Positions 1-8,384 of a stretch of DNA of 35,663 nucleotides are shown here, piece after piece. The notes under the pieces are model-generated. The model searched no databases. It was not told where the DNA came from and saw only the letters and a list, made by a program, of their open reading frames with translations. This DNA is from Planctomycetota bacterium (GTDB lineage Bacteria; Planctomycetota; J132). How positions within the stretch are numbered: position 1 is the first letter of the stretch; every line of letters begins with the position of its first letter. The position numbers were made by a program, and so were the translations under genes. The stretch lies in contig RFKQ01000025.1 in assembly GCA_003694635.1 (NCBI GenBank), positions 1 through 35,663 of the forward strand. Direction: 5' to 3'.

Positions 1-3000
1 CCCCCCCGCCTTTCGGCCCATAAACCAACCAAAACACTACCGGCACCACCAACAAAGTGAAAAGCGTAGAAGCCACCAAGCCAAAAATCAAAGACCACGC
101 CAACCCAGAAAAAATAGGATCCAAAGTGATCGGCCATGCCCCCAATCCCGTCGTCATCGCCGTCAACATAATCGGCCGAAAACGCACCCCACCGCTCTGT
201 AAAATCGCCTCCTTCAACTCCACCCCATCACCACGAGCATTCTGAATAAACTCAATCAACACAATAGAATTTCGCACCACAATCCCCCCCAACGCAATCA
301 TCCCTATCATCCCCGTCGCCGTAAAGAAAACCGGGTCCTCAAATCCACCTACCGGCCGATTGCTAATCAAATTGAGCAAATAAAACCCCGGCATAATCCC
401 AATCGCCGTCAAAGGAATCGCCAACATAATAATCAACGGCATCAACAACGAATTGGTCTCCAACACCAACAACAAATAAATCCCCACCAATGCCACACCA
501 AACGCAATCCCCAAATCTCGAAATACCCGCAACGTAATCCGCCACTCCCCCTCACCCGCCCAATTGATCGAAAAGCCCTCCTCCAACGGCCGACGCGAAA
601 AATACGACTGCAAACTCAAAACCGCCTCCGCCGGAGGCCTCCCCGCCATCTCTCCAAAAATGTACACGATCGGAGTAAGATTCTTGTGATAAATCGGCTG
701 CTCACTCTCCAACTCTACAAACTCCCCAATCTCCCCTAAACTCACCAAATTCCCCAACCGCCCCTTCACCCGAAGCGAAGCAAGCTTCTCCCGCGAAGAC
801 CTCTCCTTGCGCGGCAAAATCACATAAATCTGCAGCGGATTCCTCTCCCTCGCCAAATGCACCGTCCCCGGCGACATCCCCGATAACGCCAAACGAAGCG
901 TGCGAACCACCTGCGTCGTGCCTATCCCATGCACCGCCGCCTTTACCTTGTCCAACCGATAACGCAAACGTAGATAGCGCGCCTCCACCGTCCAATCCAC
1001 ATCCACCACCTTGTCCTCCCTCTCCATCCGCTCCTTTACCACCCTCGCCGCAGCTATCAACTCCCCATAGCTCTTGTTGGGCGAGCCCGTAACCTCCGCC
1101 ACCAACGTTGAAATCACCGGCGGCCCCGGAGGAACCTCCACAATCTTAATCTTCGCCCCAAAACGATCCGATATCGCCTCCAAATCCCGACGTAAACGCA
1201 AAACTATCGTATGACTCTGCTGAGAACGATACCTCTTGTGAGCCAAATTGACCCTCAAATCCGCTACGTTCGGACCTCGACGCAAGTAATAATGACGCAC
1301 CATCCCATTGAAATCCATCGGAGAAGAAGTCCCCACATACGAGGTAATGTCCCGAACCTCCGCCACCCCACGCAAATACTCCTCATACGCCCGTACCACC
1401 GCATCCGTCTGCTCCAACGTCGCCCCCTCCGGCATATCCACCACAATCTGAAACTCATTCTTGTTGTCAAACGGCAACATCTTCAACGGCACCAAACCAC
1501 TCAACGCCAAAAAACCCGCCAAACCTAAAAGCAAAACCATCCCAACCAATAAAAAATACGCATTCCTGCGAGAATCCAAAAACGGCTTCACCAACCGGCG
1601 ATAAAATCCCATCACCCAACTCTCCTCCACTCTAGCCCCCTTCTCCGAAGAAGAAACCAACTCCCCAACCCCATCTCCATACCGATGAAACCTCTTTAAC
1701 AAATGAAACGCCGCCCAAGGTACAATCGTCAACGCACACACCGTCGAAAAGGTCACCGTCAACGGCACATTGATCGCCATCGGCCCCATGTACGGACCCA
1801 TCATCCCCGTGATAAAAAACATCGGTAAAAACGAAACAATGATCGCTAACGTGGACATGATCACGGGCGGAATTACCTCCGCTACCCCAAACAATGTAGC
1901 CAATATCGGCGACCTATGCCGGCCGGAAAGAATATGCCGCTGAATATTATCCACATTCGTGATGGGATCATCTACCACCAAACCTAAAGAAAGAATTAAA
2001 GCAAAAAGAGTCACGCGATTAATGGTGTAGCCTGAAAGATAATTGACAAATAACGCCAGCGCAAAACTAATCGGCACCGCCGCCGAAACAATCAACGCCT
2101 CCCGCCAACCTAACGTAAACGCCAACAAAACCACCACCGTCAAAATCGCAAATAACAACGACGAAAGCAACTCATTTACCTTCTCATCCGCCGTCTCCCC
2201 ATAATTTCGAGTAACCACCACCTCCACCTCCTGGGGAAGATACTTCCGACGTATCTCCTCCATCTTCTCCAAAATCTCCTCCGCTACCCTCACCGCATTC
2301 GTCCCCTTCTTCTTCGATAGCGCTAAGGTCACCGCCGAAGAAGTAGGATAGCCCGAATAACGCTCACTCGCCGGCCCAAACGCAATACGCGTGTACGTCG
2401 TCTGCTCCGCCGGACCATCCAAAATCTTCGCTACCTGATTCAGATACACCGGCTTTCCCTGATAAGAACCCACCACAAGATTGCGAATGTGATCAATATT
2501 CTCCAAAAACGGACCACTAAACACCGGCACGGAACGATTGTCCCGATTAAAACTCCCCGCCGTTAAAGAAATATTCTCCCTCTGCAACACCTGATACACC
2601 TCTAAAGGCGTAAGATGACTACCCGCCAACTTCTCCGAATCCAACTCAATCCGAACCTGACGAGGAAGCCCTCCCACAATCTGAGTGCGAGATAAATTCT
2701 CAATGGACTCCAAACGATTCAATACCTCCTCCCCAATCCGCCGCAACGCATAATCATCATACTTCCTAGAAAAAAGCGTTAAGTTCACAATCGGAACATC
2801 GTCAATCTCTACCGGCTTGATCACCCACTGCGTCACCCCCGGAGTGGTCCTGTCAATGTGAGAATAAATCTTATTATATAACTTGATCAAAGACCGCTCC
2901 CGATCCTCCCCTACATAAAAACGCACCGTAACTATCGCCATGTCCCGCTTGGATACCGAATACACATACTCCACACCATCAATCTGCCACAACAACTTCT

Positions 3001-3241
3001 CCAAAGGGGAAGCGACCAAATACTCCACCTCCTGAGCACTCGCCCCAGGATAATAAACATAAACATCCGCCAACGGTACCACAATCTGAGGCTCCTCCTC
3101 CCGCGGAGTAAGCAAAATCGCCCCCACCCCTACCACCACCGCAAAAAGCACCAAAATCATCGACGCATAACCGGTCAAAAACTTCTCAACTATCGCCGTG
3201 ATCCAACCTCTTCTATACTCCATAACCTCTTCTTTCTCCAT
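1..3241 (-). CDS. RND-family efflux permease (HAE/TriC-like), partial at left edge
   Basis: This is an inner-membrane proton-driven RND permease, the pump of a tripartite efflux system. The frame is open for 1080 residues and runs off the left edge close to its natural C-terminus. An N-terminal membrane helix is followed by the porter domain and then by blocks of transmembrane helices. The proton-relay pair is D424-D425 (context LGLVVDDP) in the fourth helix. The TM10 position that is Lys in AcrB is R990 (VVRNSIVLIEF), as in TriC/NolG-type pumps. The segment GMMGPYMGPMAIN also fits that group. An internal ATG at 3223 has a close GAGG and could be the true start; I used 3241. The gene lies 44 bp downstream of the adaptor gene on the same strand. 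Substrate cannot be read from sequence. Confidence 0.93.
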   Translation of the reverse strand, partial: MEKEEVMEYRRGWITAIVEKFLTGYASMILVLFAVVVGVGAILLTPREEEPQIVVPLADVYVYYPGASAQEVEYLVASPLEKLLWQIDGVEYVYSVSKRDMAIVTVRFYVGEDRERSLIKLYNKIYSHIDRTTPGVTQWVIKPVEIDDVPIVNLTLFSRKYDDYALRRIGEEVLNRLESIENLSRTQIVGGLPRQVRIELDSEKLAGSHLTPLEVYQVLQRENISLTAGSFNRDNRSVPVFSGPFLENIDHIRNLVVGSYQGKPVYLNQVAKILDGPAEQTTYTRIAFGPASERYSGYPTSSAVTLALSKKKGTNAVRVAEEILEKMEEIRRKYLPQEVEVVVTRNYGETADEKVNELLSSLLFAILTVVVLLAFTLGWREALIVSAAVPISFALALFVNYLSGYTINRVTLFALILSLGLVVDDPITNVDNIQRHILSGRHRSPILATLFGVAEVIPPVIMSTLAIIVSFLPMFFITGMMGPYMGPMAINVPLTVTFSTVCALTIVPWAAFHLLKRFHRYGDGVGELVSSSEKGARVEESWVMGFYRRLVKPFLDSRRNAYFLLVGMVLLLGLAGFLALSGLVPLKMLPFDNKNEFQIVVDMPEGATLEQTDAVVRAYEEYLRGVAEVRDITSYVGTSSPMDFNGMVRHYYLRRGPNVADLRVNLAHKRYRSQQSHTIVLRLRRDLEAISDRFGAKIKIVEVPPGPPVISTLVAEVTGSPNKSYGELIAAARVVKERMEREDKVVDVDWTVEARYLRLRYRLDKVKAAVHGIGTTQVVRTLRLALSGMSPGTVHLARERNPLQIYVILPRKERSSREKLASLRVKGRLGNLVSLGEIGEFVELESEQPIYHKNLTPIVYIFGEMAGRPPAEAVLSLQSYFSRRPLEEGFSINWAGEGEWRITLRVFRDLGIAFGVALVGIYLLLVLETNSLLMPLIIMLAIPLTAIGIMPGFYLLNLISNRPVGGFEDPVFFTATGMIGMIALGGIVVRNSIVLIEFIQNARGDGVELKEAILQSGGVRFRPIMLTAMTTGLGAWPITLDPIFSGLAWSLIFGLVASTLFTLLVVPVVFWLVYGPKGGG

Positions 3242-3285
3242 ATTATCTGCACAACCTCATGAACCAACACCACCTCCCACCCGCC

Positions 3286-4605
3286 TTAGCGCAAAATGGC
3301 CACCCTCTCCTCCACCCCTAAACCACTCAACACCTCCACCAGCTCCCCATACGAAGCCCCCGTCGTAATCCAACGACGAATCCAATACTCCCTACCCTCC
3401 CTATCCCGCTGCTTCACATACACCGACTCAAACTGACCCACCCGCTCAATCGAACGCCGATCCACCAAAATCGCCTTCCGAACAGGAAGCGGAATCAAAA
3501 AAGTTCCAAACATCCCCGGATATAACTTCTTACGATAAGGCAAAAGAAGCTTAACCCGAAACGTCCGGCTGCGCGGATCCGCAGAAGGAATAATCTCCAC
3601 CAGCTCCGCCAGCTCCTTATAACCAATAGAACTTACATGCACCCAAAACTTCTTTCCCAACGCAATACGAGGGCGCAATGACTCCGGCACCTCCCCCTCT
3701 AACTTCAATATCTTCGGCTTGTGTATCTGCAACAATACCTTCCCAGGCCACGCCAAATTCCCAGGCTCAATCCACTTCCGTACCAATACCCCATCGTCCG
3801 GGGCTCGAATCAATGTATATTGAAGAGCAATCTCCGCCTCCTTCACAATCTGCTTGGCCTGCTCCACACTCGCCTTGGCAATCTCTACCCCAATCCTAGC
3901 CTGATCCACCGCCGCCTTGGCCGACTTTAACAACTGCAACACCCCCTCCAACCGAGAGCGAGCTATCTTTACCCCCTGCTTCGCCTGATTGTAATTCGAC
4001 TCCGCCTGCTGATAAAATACCCGCGAACGCTCCAACTCCTCCTCCGAAAGCATCCTCTTCTGCCGAAGAGCCTTGTCCCGCTCCAACTTATTCTTCGCCT
4101 CCCGCCAGGCCGCCTCTGCCGCCTTCTGACGCTGCTGCGCCTGCAATACCGCCGCCTGAGCCGCCTCCTTGTCCGACTCACTGCGCGCATAACCCGCCTG
4201 CGCTACCACCAACATCTGAATCGCCTGACGCTGCGATGCCCGAGCAATCTCTAAACCCTTCCGACTCTGCTCCAAACGAGTGCGAAATTCCTCATCATTG
4301 ATCTTAACCAACAAATCCCCACGACGAACCTCATCCCCCTCCTTAAAATATACCCCCTCCACCACACCCCTAACCTGCGAAGATATCGATATCTCCTTCG
4401 CCGACGAAATCGTACCCAACGCCCGATGCACCGGCGTAATCGTACGCCAAACCACCTTCTGCTCCCCCTTCACCCTCGGAACAATATGCTCTACCTCCAA
4501 ATATCCCGGTGAAATCTTGGAATAAAATACCCCCATTGAGTGCAAAATCAATAGCAAAAAACCTAAGCCAGCTCCAGTGTACAAAACCCATTTTTTTTTG
4601 AGCAT
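3286..4605 (-). CDS. Periplasmic adaptor (membrane fusion protein) of RND pump, HlyD family
   Basis: This 439-residue adaptor links an inner-membrane RND pump to an outer-membrane channel. It has an N-terminal membrane anchor (about residues 6-28) and a lipoyl-type half motif (GVYFKEGDEVRRGD). A very long Ala/Gln/Lys/Glu-rich coiled coil covers roughly residues 105-270. The second lipoyl half (TLIRAPDDGVLVRKW) and beta-barrel segments follow. I chose the ATG at 4605 over one 33 bp upstream because AAAGGAGC sits about 7 bases before it and the product then begins MLKKKWVLY, a normal anchor. No lipobox cysteine is visible, so it is anchored by a helix rather than lipid. The RND permease follows directly. 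No outer-membrane channel gene lies in the window. Confidence 0.93.
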   Translation of the reverse strand: MLKKKWVLYTGAGLGFLLLILHSMGVFYSKISPGYLEVEHIVPRVKGEQKVVWRTITPVHRALGTISSAKEISISSQVRGVVEGVYFKEGDEVRRGDLLVKINDEEFRTRLEQSRKGLEIARASQRQAIQMLVVAQAGYARSESDKEAAQAAVLQAQQRQKAAEAAWREAKNKLERDKALRQKRMLSEEELERSRVFYQQAESNYNQAKQGVKIARSRLEGVLQLLKSAKAAVDQARIGVEIAKASVEQAKQIVKEAEIALQYTLIRAPDDGVLVRKWIEPGNLAWPGKVLLQIHKPKILKLEGEVPESLRPRIALGKKFWVHVSSIGYKELAELVEIIPSADPRSRTFRVKLLLPYRKKLYPGMFGTFLIPLPVRKAILVDRRSIERVGQFESVYVKQRDREGREYWIRRWITTGASYGELVEVLSGLGVEERVAILR

Positions 4606-4730
4606 ATCAAAAGCTCCTTTACATCGCCTTTTCCTCACTACACCTCATCATCACGCTCAACCAATCCTAGTAAAATCGCCCTCTCCCAACAAAAGAAAAG
4701 ACAACCCCACCCTAAAACTTCAACTAGAAC

Positions 4731-5420
4731 CTAAGAAACCGAGGTCTGCTCTACCCGAGCTGCAATCTTCTCCAACGCCCTCCCCAACATCGACTTCACC
4801 TCCGCAGCCAAAGGTATCATGTCATCCCTAGCCACCACCCCAAACAACGCCAACGGATGAATCGCCGAGACCAAATACCCCCCCTCCGAATTCTGCCGAA
4901 TCACCACGTTGCAAGGAAGCAACAACCCTAAATCCGGCTCCATCTCCATCGCCTTATGCGCCATCTGAGGATTGCATGCCCCTAAAATCAACTGCTCCGG
5001 TACGTCTACCCCCAACTTCTTCTTCAACGTCGCCTTCACATCTATCTCCGTCAATACCCCAAAGGCCTCCTCCTTCAAAGCCTCCAAAGTGATCGCCTTT
5101 AAATCCTCCAAACCTATACCACCCTTTACCTCAACGCGCATCCCATAATTCTGGCCCGGCAAAGGGCCAGATCCACCCTCCGGACCAAATTGCTCGTCCA
5201 AATACTGCAAAATCACCGCACTATCATACACCACCTTCTCCCCATGCACCAATACCGGCACAGCACTCTGCCCAGAAAGCTCTTGCACCTCCTTGCGATC
5301 CTCCCGACGAGGCGGCACAGACCTCACCTCATAACTCAAACCCAAAACCTCCAACTTCCTCCGCACCAATTTACAATAAGGACACGCCTCCAACTGATAA
5401 AGCACCAACTTTTCCGACAT
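4731..5420 (-). CDS. Glutaredoxin/GST-N-like domain fused to DUF302
   Basis: This 229-residue cytoplasmic protein has no signal peptide. Residues 1-80 are a thioredoxin-fold glutaredoxin/GST-N domain with a CPYC redox motif at 13-16 and a cis-proline motif (AVPVLV, P55). Residues about 95-225 match the DUF302 family. The recognisable stretch there runs EEAFGVLTEIDVKATLKKKLG to ACNPQMAHKAMEMEPDLGLLLPCNV, including a conserved Cys. DUF302 has a known fold but no settled function. The start has a strong ribosome site (AAAGGAGC). It is the first gene after the reverse promoter at 5462-5489, and the pump genes lie 125 bp downstream, so co-expression with efflux is likely. A thiol-redox or metal-linked role is inference only. 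Confidence 0.88.
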   Translation of the reverse strand: MSEKLVLYQLEACPYCKLVRRKLEVLGLSYEVRSVPPRREDRKEVQELSGQSAVPVLVHGEKVVYDSAVILQYLDEQFGPEGGSGPLPGQNYGMRVEVKGGIGLEDLKAITLEALKEEAFGVLTEIDVKATLKKKLGVDVPEQLILGACNPQMAHKAMEMEPDLGLLLPCNVVIRQNSEGGYLVSAIHPLALFGVVARDDMIPLAAEVKSMLGRALEKIAARVEQTSVS

Positions 5421-5461
5421 TTTTTAGCTCCTTTTTACAATACCAAATTAACATACACTGA

Positions 5462-5489
5462 ATTATACCTCTCCTCCCATCCTTTGCAA
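5462..5489 (-). promoter_or_regulatory. Sigma-70-type promoter for the Grx-DUF302/RND genes
   Basis: Read on the reverse strand, TTGCAA (5489-5484) is followed by 16 bases and TATAAT (5467-5462). The -10 is a perfect consensus and the -35 matches four of six. The start codon is about 42 bases downstream. It faces away from a second promoter-like site for the forward operon, in a 205-base divergent intergenic region. Confidence 0.72.
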
Positions 5490-5512
5490 GGGATAAAACC
5501 AACCCCAACCAC

Positions 5513-5541
5513 TTGTACAGAATAGCGAACTATGATAAAAT
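5513..5541 (+). promoter_or_regulatory. Probable promoter for the PqaA-MCE-ABC operon
   Basis: TTGTAC (5513-5518), 17 bases, then TAAAAT (5536-5541) resembles a housekeeping promoter. About 85 bases of leader precede the ATG at 5626. The overlapping TATGAT at 5531-5536 is an alternative -10 but with poor spacing. Confidence 0.5.
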
Positions 5542-5625
5542 GAAACCCTATCCTTCCCTATGGGGCATTCCCTCTAGCTTACGTTTCCAAACAACTCAAA
5601 GTTTAAAAAGAATAAGGAGAAAACT

Positions 5626-7140
5626 ATGCGCCCTCTACGAACAGTCCCCTTCGGAATACTCTGCCTCCTCCCCTACACCACCCTCGCCTCCCCCCTCCAA
5701 CAATACGTGCAAAAACCAGAACCCCACTTCCACTGGCGCATCAAAAAAATCTACCAACTCAACGGCGATAAAGTCTACCTCCTCCAACTCACCTCCCAAA
5801 AATGGCATGGCATCCTCTGGCAACATGACCTAAGCCTCTACCTCCCCAAAAATATCCCCCTCCACCACAGCCTCCCTATCCTCAACGTAGGCGGCAAATT
5901 TAAACCAAAATGGATGATGTTCGCCCTTATGCTCGCCAAAAAAATCCACTCCCCCACCGCCATCCTACACGGCATCCCCAACCAACCCCTACTCGGCGGT
6001 AAAAAAGAAGATGCCCTCATCGCCGAGACCTTCGTGCGCTACCTACAAACCAAAGATCCCACCTGGCCACTCCTCTTCCCTATGGTAAAAAGCGTGGTGA
6101 AATGCATGGATGCCCTCCAAGAGCTCGCCCGAAAAGAATTTAACCAAAACATTCGGCGCTTTATCGTCTTAGGCTCCTCCAAAAGAGGTTGGACCTCCTG
6201 GCTAAGCGCCGCCGTAGACCCCCGTATCCACGCCATCATCCCCATGGTTATCGATACCCTCAATATGCACAAACAAATCCAACAACAATATCGCTACTAC
6301 CACCGCCCCAGCGAAAAACTCAAAGACTACCGCAAACGCAAGCTCCTCGCCAACGTCCTCCAATCCCCTCTAGGCCAATCCCTACTCCAACTGGTTGACC
6401 CCTACTCCTATCGCCAACAACTCACCGCCAATAAACTCATCATCAACGGCACAAATGACCCCTACTGGACCGTCGATTCACTCAACCTCTACTGGAAAGA
6501 CTTGCCCCAAAAGAAATGGATCCTCTATGTCCCAAACGCCGGCCACGGACTGCGACAAAAAACCCCCCAAGGCCATACCTTCGAAAAATCCCTACAAACC
6601 CTCTCCGCCTTCCTCTACTCCCAAATCCATCAAAAACCCTTCCCTACCCTCACCTGGCACTTCCCCCAACCAGGAACCATTCGGGCAAAATCCTCCCAAA
6701 AACTCCTCGGAGGACGCCTCTGGGTCAGCTACTCCCCTACCATGGACTTTCGAAAAGCTACCTGGAAAACGAAAAAAGCCTACGTCCAACAAAATACCCT
6801 CACCGGCAAAATCTGCCCCCCCAAACAAGGCTACCTCGCCTACTTCGCCGAAGTAGACCTGGAAATCGAGGGAAGAAAATTTCAGCTCTCCACCCAAATC
6901 CAAGTCCTACTCAGCCCCGAACTTCAACTCCAACAACAACTCCAAACCAAACTTCAACGCCTCCCCGCCATAACATCAGTGGATATCCTCCAAGACGATC
7001 ACACCACCCTTATCTACGCTCATCTGAAAAACCCTTCCCCCCATACCCTCCAAAAAATCTATGAAACCCTTCGCCCCTACTCAAAACGAAAAAACATACT
7101 TTTGGCCATTTTTGAAAGCCAAAGCAAAGAAAGGAAATAA
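5626..7140 (+). CDS. PqaA-family (PhoPQ-activated pathogenicity-related) alpha/beta hydrolase, exported
   Basis: The product is 504 residues. An N-terminal hydrophobic stretch (about residues 5-22) looks like a signal peptide, which places the enzyme in the periplasm or outside. It belongs to the PhoPQ-activated pathogenicity-related family, which has an alpha/beta-hydrolase fold. The nucleophile elbow is GSSKRGW (183-189, probable nucleophile S185). NGTNDPYW supplies the likely Asp (D278) and NAGHGL the likely His (H307), completing a triad. Substrates in this family are unknown. The ribosome site is AAGGAGAAAACT. The next gene begins 2 bases after the stop, so it is the first cistron of a three-gene operon with an MCE-like protein and a lipid-type ABC transporter. 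That context makes a lipid or envelope ester a reasonable guess. Confidence 0.85.
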   Translation: MRPLRTVPFGILCLLPYTTLASPLQQYVQKPEPHFHWRIKKIYQLNGDKVYLLQLTSQKWHGILWQHDLSLYLPKNIPLHHSLPILNVGGKFKPKWMMFALMLAKKIHSPTAILHGIPNQPLLGGKKEDALIAETFVRYLQTKDPTWPLLFPMVKSVVKCMDALQELARKEFNQNIRRFIVLGSSKRGWTSWLSAAVDPRIHAIIPMVIDTLNMHKQIQQQYRYYHRPSEKLKDYRKRKLLANVLQSPLGQSLLQLVDPYSYRQQLTANKLIINGTNDPYWTVDSLNLYWKDLPQKKWILYVPNAGHGLRQKTPQGHTFEKSLQTLSAFLYSQIHQKPFPTLTWHFPQPGTIRAKSSQKLLGGRLWVSYSPTMDFRKATWKTKKAYVQQNTLTGKICPPKQGYLAYFAEVDLEIEGRKFQLSTQIQVLLSPELQLQQQLQTKLQRLPAITSVDILQDDHTTLIYAHLKNPSPHTLQKIYETLRPYSKRKNILLAIFESQSKERK

Positions 7141-7142
7141 CC

Positions 7143-8381
7143 TTGAACCGCAAACGGATTTATCTAGGAGCCCTCATCTGGGGATGCCTACTAGCCTCCC
7201 CTTACCTCCTTATGGATAAAAAAAAATCCCTCCACCAAGAACTCAATAAAATGAAAAACTTCTTTGTCTACCTCCACTCCTCCCCCCTCCGCCTCAAAAT
7301 AAAATTCCACCAAAACGTCTACCTCTCCCCTAGCGATCCCGTCAACTACTACGACGGAGAAATGTACGTTGTGATCGGAAGAGTGATCAAAAAAATCTCG
7401 TATAATAAAGGCTGCGAAGTCTGGGTGGAAATGTTCCCCGATAAATTCCAATACCTCTCCCAATCCTCCCAATTCTACTACTACGAAGACAGTGGTACCG
7501 CCGAAAGTATCGTGGAAACACTCCTGAAAGGCAGGCGAGGAAAAGAATTAAAAAAATATTTCCAAAATGTCCTTGAAAAACAAAAAAAACTCCTGAAACA
7601 TAAACTTCAACCCGCCTTCGATCAAATCGTCTCCGCCCTCTCCCCCTATATCCAACAAGGACTTATCCATGCCGTCAGCAAACGTCAAAACCTCCTAACC
7701 AACCTCCTAGAAGAAAAATTGCTCAACCAAAACCTAATCTCCTCTGTCCAAACTCAAGTCACCAAAAGCCTCGAAAAACGAGCTCCACCAATCCTACAAC
7801 CCATCGCTATGGAAGTTTGGGAAAAATTCCCCGTCACCAGCATCATCTTCCACGAACTCAGCCACAAAATAGGCTTCAAAAAGTCCGGCATGGATAAACT
7901 GCGAGAATTTCTAGAAAACGAAGGCACAAAAATTATCAAAAAACACGAAAATCAAATCAAAAATCTATTTGTGCAAGTCGCAAGGGACGTCACCTCCAGC
8001 CCAAAAGTCGCCCAAACCTTCCAAGATAGCCTAAACCAAATCCTCAACGACCCCCGCTTCCAAAAAATCATCAAAGAAGTCCTCCAAGAAGGAATTGTGG
8101 AAAACGAACACCTCCAACAAGCCCTAATGAAAGAACTACCCAAAATCCTCGAAATGCTCTCCAACCTCATGGGCGATATGGACGATCTAGTCCGAGAAAT
8201 CACCAACCAAATCCTATGCAAAAACGGCAACCCCAAAGAAGGTATTAACCCCGCCCTAGCCCGCATTCTACGACAACAAATTCTCTGGAAAGAAACCGAA
8301 TGGCTCCAGATCAAAACCCCTACCCCCGGCCCCCCTCCCGCCGAAGGAACCGTATTTATTGGAAAAATCGCAGGAGAATAA
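7143..8381 (+). CDS. Membrane-anchored MCE/MlaD-like protein with long helical C-terminus
   Basis: The product is 412 residues, starting at TTG with GGAA about 8 bases upstream. A single N-terminal membrane helix lies at about 6-24. Residues about 52-117 resemble an MCE domain: a gdpV-like turn (SPSDPVNYYDG), an IGRV-I-KKI strand, then EVWVEMFPDKFQYLSQSSQFYYY, matching the MCE order of V-G-V-I, alternating strand and closing 'ds.f.i' strand. Residues about 125-390 are strongly helical and amphipathic, as in the C-terminal helices of MlaD/PqiB-type proteins. A Pro-rich tail (TPTPGPPPAEG) ends it. The MCE assignment rests on pattern and on the next gene being an MlaE-type transporter. It would serve as the periplasmic substrate-binding or tunnel part. 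Confidence 0.6.
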   Translation: MNRKRIYLGALIWGCLLASPYLLMDKKKSLHQELNKMKNFFVYLHSSPLRLKIKFHQNVYLSPSDPVNYYDGEMYVVIGRVIKKISYNKGCEVWVEMFPDKFQYLSQSSQFYYYEDSGTAESIVETLLKGRRGKELKKYFQNVLEKQKKLLKHKLQPAFDQIVSALSPYIQQGLIHAVSKRQNLLTNLLEEKLLNQNLISSVQTQVTKSLEKRAPPILQPIAMEVWEKFPVTSIIFHELSHKIGFKKSGMDKLREFLENEGTKIIKKHENQIKNLFVQVARDVTSSPKVAQTFQDSLNQILNDPRFQKIIKEVLQEGIVENEHLQQALMKELPKILEMLSNLMGDMDDLVREITNQILCKNGNPKEGINPALARILRQQILWKETEWLQIKTPTPGPPPAEGTVFIGKIAGE

Positions 8382-8384
8382 AAC

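Noticed and set aside
1211-1528. Forward 105-codon open frame inside the RND permease gene
   Set aside because: It is antisense to a conserved permease region, and its Arg/His/Ile-rich translation matches no family.
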